Shown in pieces: positions 6,419-10,362 of a stretch of DNA of 10,362 nt (the stretch's first letter is position 1; every line of letters begins with the position of its first letter). Where the stretch lies: NCBI GenBank assembly GCA_012960835.1, contig DUAL01000308.1, positions 1-10,362 on the forward strand, given 5' to 3'. The stretch is from Flavobacteriales bacterium (GTDB taxonomy: Bacteria; Bacteroidota; Bacteroidia; Flavobacteriales; BACL11). The translations under genes were made by a program, and so were the position numbers. The notes below the pieces were generated by a model, which worked only from the letters and a program-made list of their open reading frames with translations, was not told the DNA's origin and made no database searches.

Positions 6419-6868
6419 ATGATAGCAGAAGAAAGAGTACAGCAACTTGCCAGAGAAAAGGTTTTGGAATTAGGAGGGTTTTTAGTTTCTGCAAAAGTGA
6501 GTATGCAAAATGAAATTCAAGTTTTTGTGGATAAAGCAGAAGGGATTTTAATAACAGAATGTTTGCAAATTAGTCGGCATATAGAAAATGAGTTAGATAG
6601 AGAAATAGAAGATTTTCAACTGTCAGTTTCTTCCCCAGGATTGAGTAAAGCTTTTTTGGTAGAGCAGCAATATCAGAAAAATATTGGCAAAGAAATTGTT
6701 GTAAAACTAAGGCAGGGGAAAAAGATAAAAGGGAAGCTAATCGCTTTTGATGGGAATATAGTTTTGGAAATAAACAAAAAAGAAAAAGGTAAAAAACAAA
6801 TAAAAAAAGAGGAGAAAGTCATTTTATTAGAAGAAATAAAAGAAACAAAATTAGTTATAAAATTTTAA
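6419..6868 (+). CDS. rimP: Ribosome maturation factor RimP
   Basis: 149 aa, close to the family's usual ~150. RimP helps assemble the 30S subunit in the cytoplasm. The N-terminal alpha/beta domain (about 1-75) includes the ITECLQISRHIENELD helix and the hallmark VSSPGLSKAF (residues 69-78, the family's VSSPGldRP block). A smaller SH3/Sm-like C-terminal domain follows, beginning near YQKNIGKEIVVKL and continuing through GKLIAFDGNIVLEI; its tail is unusually lysine-rich (GKKQIKKEEK). ATG 6419 is the first start after the leader hairpin. nusA starts 10 bp after the stop, in the conserved rimP-nusA-infB order, which supports the assignment of this fairly divergent protein. Confidence 0.93.
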   Translation: MIAEERVQQLAREKVLELGGFLVSAKVSMQNEIQVFVDKAEGILITECLQISRHIENELDREIEDFQLSVSSPGLSKAFLVEQQYQKNIGKEIVVKLRQGKKIKGKLIAFDGNIVLEINKKEKGKKQIKKEEKVILLEEIKETKLVIKF

Positions 6869-6878
6869 ATCGTAAAAA

Positions 6879-8129
6879 ATGGATATAGAAAATTTAATTG
6901 AATCGTTTTCCGAGTTTAAGGAAGTAAAAAATATTAACCGAGAAACAATGATGAACATCTTGGAGGATGTTTTTAAATCGGTTTTAGCCAAAAAATATGA
7001 TGAAGCTGATAATTTTGATGTTATTATAAATGTTGATAAAGGGGATTTGGAAATTTGGAGAAATCGAGAAGTTGTAAAAGACGGGAAGGTAGAAAACCCA
7101 ATCACTCAAATTTCACTTTCGGATGCATTAAAGATTGAAGATGATTATGAAGTAGGGGAAGAGGTATCTGAACAAATTGATTTTGGCACAGAATTTGGGA
7201 GAAGGCATGTCCTCTCTATCCGACAAAACTTACAAGCAAGAGTACAGGATTTAAACAGAGATGAAATCCTGAAAAAATATAGTGAAAGAGTTGGAGAAAT
7301 TGTAAGTGGTGAGGTTTATCAGGTTTGGAGAAATGAAATCCTTTTGCAAGATGATGAAGGGAATGATTTAATTCTGCCAAAAGCAAATCAGATTCCAAGA
7401 GATTTTTTTAGAAAAGGAGAAACGGTAAAAGCAGTAATACTTTCGGCTGAACTAAAAAACAACAAAGCCCTTATTATACTTTCGCGTATTGCACCAGAAT
7501 TTATTGAACGGCTTTTTGAAACGGAAGTCCCTGAAGTTTTTGACGGACTGATAACCATCAAAAAAGTAGTAAGGATTCCAGGTGAAAGAGCTAAGGTAGC
7601 AGTAGAATCTTATGATGATAGAATTGATCCTGTTGGTGCTTGCGTTGGAATGAAAGGATCAAGAATCCACGGTATTGTTCGCGAACTTAGAAACGAAAAT
7701 ATTGATGTTATCAATTTTACAGAAAATACCCAACTACTCATTACGCGCTCGCTTAGCCCTGCAAAAGTGAGTTCCATAAAGGTTAATGAAGATAACAATA
7801 GGGCTGATGTGTATATGCAACCCGACCAAGTTTCTTTGGCGATTGGCAAGGGAGGTTTTAATATCAAATTAGCAGGTCTTCTTACTGGTTATGAAATTGA
7901 TGTTTATCGAGATATAGATGACATGGTGGATGATGTAGCGATTGAAGAATTTTCAGATGAAATTGAAAGCTGGATTATTGAAGAGCTTAAAGCAATTGGT
8001 TGCGATTCGGCAAGAAGTGTATTAGAATTAGATGCGGAAGATTTGGTAAAAAGAACAGACCTGGAAATTGAAACTGTAGAAAATGTATTGTCGGTTCTTA
8101 AAAACGAATTGGAAACAGAAGAAGAATAA
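6879..8129 (+). CDS. nusA: Transcription termination/antitermination factor NusA
   Basis: 416 aa, normal for Bacteroidota NusA, which lack the extra C-terminal acidic repeats found in E. coli. NusA binds RNA polymerase and nascent RNA, modulates pausing and stimulates hairpin-dependent termination. In order: N-terminal polymerase-binding domain (about 1-125, with NREVVKDGKVENPITQISL); S1 domain (about 135-200, VGEIVSGEVYQVW...LILPKANQIP); KH1 with the GMKGSRIHGIVREL loop following RIDPVGACV; KH2 with AIGKGGFNIKLAGLLTGYEIDV; and a helical C-terminal tail (about 365-416, IEELKAIGCDSARSVLEL) that resembles one helix-hairpin-helix-like unit. It sits 10 bp after rimP and 14 bp before infB, so the three genes are one transcript. 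Confidence 0.97.
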   Translation: MDIENLIESFSEFKEVKNINRETMMNILEDVFKSVLAKKYDEADNFDVIINVDKGDLEIWRNREVVKDGKVENPITQISLSDALKIEDDYEVGEEVSEQIDFGTEFGRRHVLSIRQNLQARVQDLNRDEILKKYSERVGEIVSGEVYQVWRNEILLQDDEGNDLILPKANQIPRDFFRKGETVKAVILSAELKNNKALIILSRIAPEFIERLFETEVPEVFDGLITIKKVVRIPGERAKVAVESYDDRIDPVGACVGMKGSRIHGIVRELRNENIDVINFTENTQLLITRSLSPAKVSSIKVNEDNNRADVYMQPDQVSLAIGKGGFNIKLAGLLTGYEIDVYRDIDDMVDDVAIEEFSDEIESWIIEELKAIGCDSARSVLELDAEDLVKRTDLEIETVENVLSVLKNELETEEE

Positions 8130-8143
8130 TATAAAACAAAAAA

Positions 8144-10362
8144 ATGTCAGAGAAAAAGAGCATACGGCTAAATAAACTTACAAAGGAGTTGAATGTTGGA
8201 AGTGATAGAATCCTATCCTTTTTACAAGGGAAGGGTGTGACTGGATTAAACCCTACATCTAAAATCTCTGATGATGTTTATCAGCTGTTACTTAGCGAAT
8301 TTCAAATGTCCAAACAAATGAAATTGGCAGCAAAAATTGTTGCTAACAAGTTACAGATGGAACAAGAAAGTCAGGAATTAGAAGCTGAAAAAATAAAAGT
8401 GGAACCTCCAAAATTAAGTATTAAGCCAATAGGAACTATTGATTTATCCGGTACAAAATCAAAAACAATAGATACTGATAAAAAAACGGAAGAGCCAAAA
8501 AAAGAAGAAGTAATAAAGGCAAAAGCTCAGCTATTATCACAGCCAAAAGTAACTGGCGAAAAAGTGGATTTAGATAAACTAATTCCTAAGAAGAAAAAAC
8601 CTGTTGCCACATCTTCAGAAGGAGGGGTTGCTGGAAAGAAAAAAAGAAAACGACTTCCCAAAAAAGTAAATCAAGATAGGTTTAAAGGGAGACAAGCAAA
8701 AAAGAAAAAACCAGTTGTAATTGAAGTAGATGCAGAACAGGCTCAAAAAAGAGTAAGAGAAACCTTAGCAAAACTACAAGGAGGGGGTAAGAAAACCTCT
8801 GTAAAAAACAGAAGAGAGAAAAGAATTGCCCACAGAGAAATAGCCGAGCAAGAAAGTGTTGAAAGACAGGCTTCTGACAAAGTAATAAAGATTACTGAAT
8901 TTGCCACTGCTCAAGAATTGGCAACCATGATGGATATTCCAGTTACAGAAATTATTTCTGCTTTAATGGTGCTTGGTTTCATGGTAACCATGAATCAGAG
9001 ATTGGAGGCCGATACCATTCAAATTATTGTGGAAGAGTTTGGCTTTACGGTAGAATTTGTTGGTGTAGAAGTACAAGAGGCAATTGAAGATGAGGAAGAT
9101 AAAGAAGAAGATCTTAAATCACGCCCACCAATTGTTACCATTATGGGACATGTCGATCATGGAAAAACATCCCTTCTCGATTACATTAGAGATACCAATG
9201 TAATTGCTGGAGAATCTGGTGGAATTACCCAACATATTGGCGCTTATGAAGTAACGTTAGAAAATGACAAACAGATTTCTTTTTTAGACACTCCAGGACA
9301 TGAGGCTTTTACCGCTATGCGGGCAAGGGGTGCAAAAGTTACCGACATTGTAGTAGTAGCAATTGCTGCTGATGATAGAATTATGCCACAAACTAAAGAA
9401 GCGATTAGCCATGCACAAGCGGCAGGCGTTCCCTTACTTTTTGCAATAAACAAAATTGATAGAGATGCATCAGATGCTGAAAAAATAAAGGGAGAGTTAG
9501 CCGAAATGAATTTATTAGTGGAAGATTGGGGCGGTAAATATCAGAGCCAAGATGTGTCAGCTAAAACAGGAATAGGAATTCCTGAACTTTTAGAAAAAGT
9601 AATATTGGAAGCTGAAATGTTGGAATTAAAAGCAAATCCTAATAGAAATGCAAAAGGGACAGTAATTGAAGCATCATTAGATAAAGGGAAAGGATATCTT
9701 ACCACTATTTTGGTGCAAAATGGAACTTTGAAAATAGGGGATTACGTATTGTCCGGAGGATTTAGCGGAAAAGTAAAAGCATTATTAGATGAAAGAGGAC
9801 ACAACATCAATGAAGCAGGTCCCGCATCTCCTGCAGTATTGTTAGGGCTAAATGGAGCGCCACAAGCAGGGGATACTTTTAATGTAATGCAAGATGAGCA
9901 GGAAGCGAAAAAAATTGCTACCAAAAGAATGCAACTAAAAAGAGAGCAAGGCGCGAGAACTCAAAAACACATCACTCTTGACGAGATTGGAAGAAGAATT
10001 GCACTTGGAGATTTTAAGGAAATAAACATCATTGTAAAAGGAGATGTGGACGGGTCGATTGAAGCACTTTCAGAATCCTTAGAAAAACTTACTACTGAGG
10101 AAATAAGTGTAAATATTATTCATAAATCAGTTGGACAGATTTCTGAGTCGGATGTAATGCTGGCAGCTGCATCACAAGCTGTAATTATAGGGTTCCAAGT
10201 TCGACCATCCGTAAAAGCACGAAAATTAGCTGAAACTGAACAAATAGATATTCGCCTATATTCCGTAATATACAAAGCAATTGAAGAATTAACACAAGCA
10301 ATGGAAGGCATGCTTTCTCCTGATATTGAAGAGGCGATAGTTTGTAGTATTGAAATAAGAGA
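8144..10362 (+). CDS. infB: Translation initiation factor IF-2, 3' partial
   Basis: 739 codons are open to the window edge. IF-2 is the GTPase that brings fMet-tRNA to the 30S subunit and promotes subunit joining. A short N-terminal IF2_N-like domain (about 3-57, SIRLNKLTKELNV) is followed by a lysine/glutamate-rich low-complexity linker (about 60-245), then a second IF2_N domain (about 246-307, ITEFATAQELATMMDIP). The G domain has G1 GHVDHGKT (335-342), the GGITQHIGAY switch, G3 DTPGHEAF (382-389), G4 NKID (436-439) and G5 SAK (472-474). Domain II follows (NAKGTVIEASLDKGKGYL...), then most of domain III (IVKGDVDGSIEAL...GFQVRPS). The fMet-tRNA-binding C2 domain, roughly the last 100 or more residues, is missing only because the window ends. 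ATG 8144 lies 14 bp after nusA and gives a full IF2_N start. Confidence 0.97.
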   Translation, partial: MSEKKSIRLNKLTKELNVGSDRILSFLQGKGVTGLNPTSKISDDVYQLLLSEFQMSKQMKLAAKIVANKLQMEQESQELEAEKIKVEPPKLSIKPIGTIDLSGTKSKTIDTDKKTEEPKKEEVIKAKAQLLSQPKVTGEKVDLDKLIPKKKKPVATSSEGGVAGKKKRKRLPKKVNQDRFKGRQAKKKKPVVIEVDAEQAQKRVRETLAKLQGGGKKTSVKNRREKRIAHREIAEQESVERQASDKVIKITEFATAQELATMMDIPVTEIISALMVLGFMVTMNQRLEADTIQIIVEEFGFTVEFVGVEVQEAIEDEEDKEEDLKSRPPIVTIMGHVDHGKTSLLDYIRDTNVIAGESGGITQHIGAYEVTLENDKQISFLDTPGHEAFTAMRARGAKVTDIVVVAIAADDRIMPQTKEAISHAQAAGVPLLFAINKIDRDASDAEKIKGELAEMNLLVEDWGGKYQSQDVSAKTGIGIPELLEKVILEAEMLELKANPNRNAKGTVIEASLDKGKGYLTTILVQNGTLKIGDYVLSGGFSGKVKALLDERGHNINEAGPASPAVLLGLNGAPQAGDTFNVMQDEQEAKKIATKRMQLKREQGARTQKHITLDEIGRRIALGDFKEINIIVKGDVDGSIEALSESLEKLTTEEISVNIIHKSVGQISESDVMLAAASQAVIIGFQVRPSVKARKLAETEQIDIRLYSVIYKAIEELTQAMEGMLSPDIEEAIVCSIEIR

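Noticed and set aside
8320..8880. Lysine- and A-rich low-complexity stretch as a frameshift site or foreign insertion
   Set aside because: The frame stays open without interruption, and a charged, poorly conserved linker between the IF2_N domains is normal for IF-2.
9244..10311. Leftward open frames of 60-69 aa inside infB
   Set aside because: They are antisense to the conserved GTPase and later domains of IF-2, which is open through this region to the window edge.

Overview
This is an AT-rich chromosomal window from a member of the Bacteroidota. The evidence is a type IX secretion (T9SS) type B sorting-domain tail followed by a PorP/SprF-family protein, a DUF2723 membrane protein of the kind common in this phylum, and promoters that fit the Bacteroidota -33 TTTG / -7 TAnnTTTG consensus. 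A placement in Flavobacteriales or a neighbouring lineage is a guess; nothing here fixes the genus.

Layout. (1) 1-1101: the last codons of a large secreted/adhesin-like protein, then a porP/sprF-like gene 1 bp downstream, closed by a strong intrinsic terminator. (2) 1102-1362: about 260 bp of AT-rich intergenic DNA ending in a promoter. (3) 1363-5868: a convergent block. A SAM-dependent methyltransferase runs rightward; a two-gene leftward operon (DUF2723/GT117-like glycosyltransferase, then a NodB-type polysaccharide deacetylase) meets it with an 11-bp tail-to-tail overlap. Both transcription units start from a very similar ~29-bp promoter/leader, one on each strand. (4) 5949-6068: a promoter and tRNA-Gln(UUG). 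(5) 6069-6326: about 260 bp with no supportable gene. (6) 6327-10362: a near-consensus promoter, a terminator-like leader hairpin, then rimP, nusA and infB; infB runs off the right edge.

How the parts fit. The left end belongs to the T9SS secretion/adhesion machinery. The middle block looks like envelope or glycoprotein glycan modification, with no substrate visible from sequence. The right end is the conserved translation/transcription operon rimP-nusA-infB (ribosome maturation, elongation/termination factor, initiation factor 2), preceded by a tRNA gene as in the E. coli metY-rimP-nusA-infB region. NusA itself acts at hairpin terminators, so the hairpin in the leader of its own operon is a reasonable candidate for feedback attenuation.

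I found no mobile element, CRISPR array or clearly new multi-gene system. The points most worth a second look are the rimP leader hairpin and the shared promoter/leader that brackets the methyltransferase-deacetylase-DUF2723 block.
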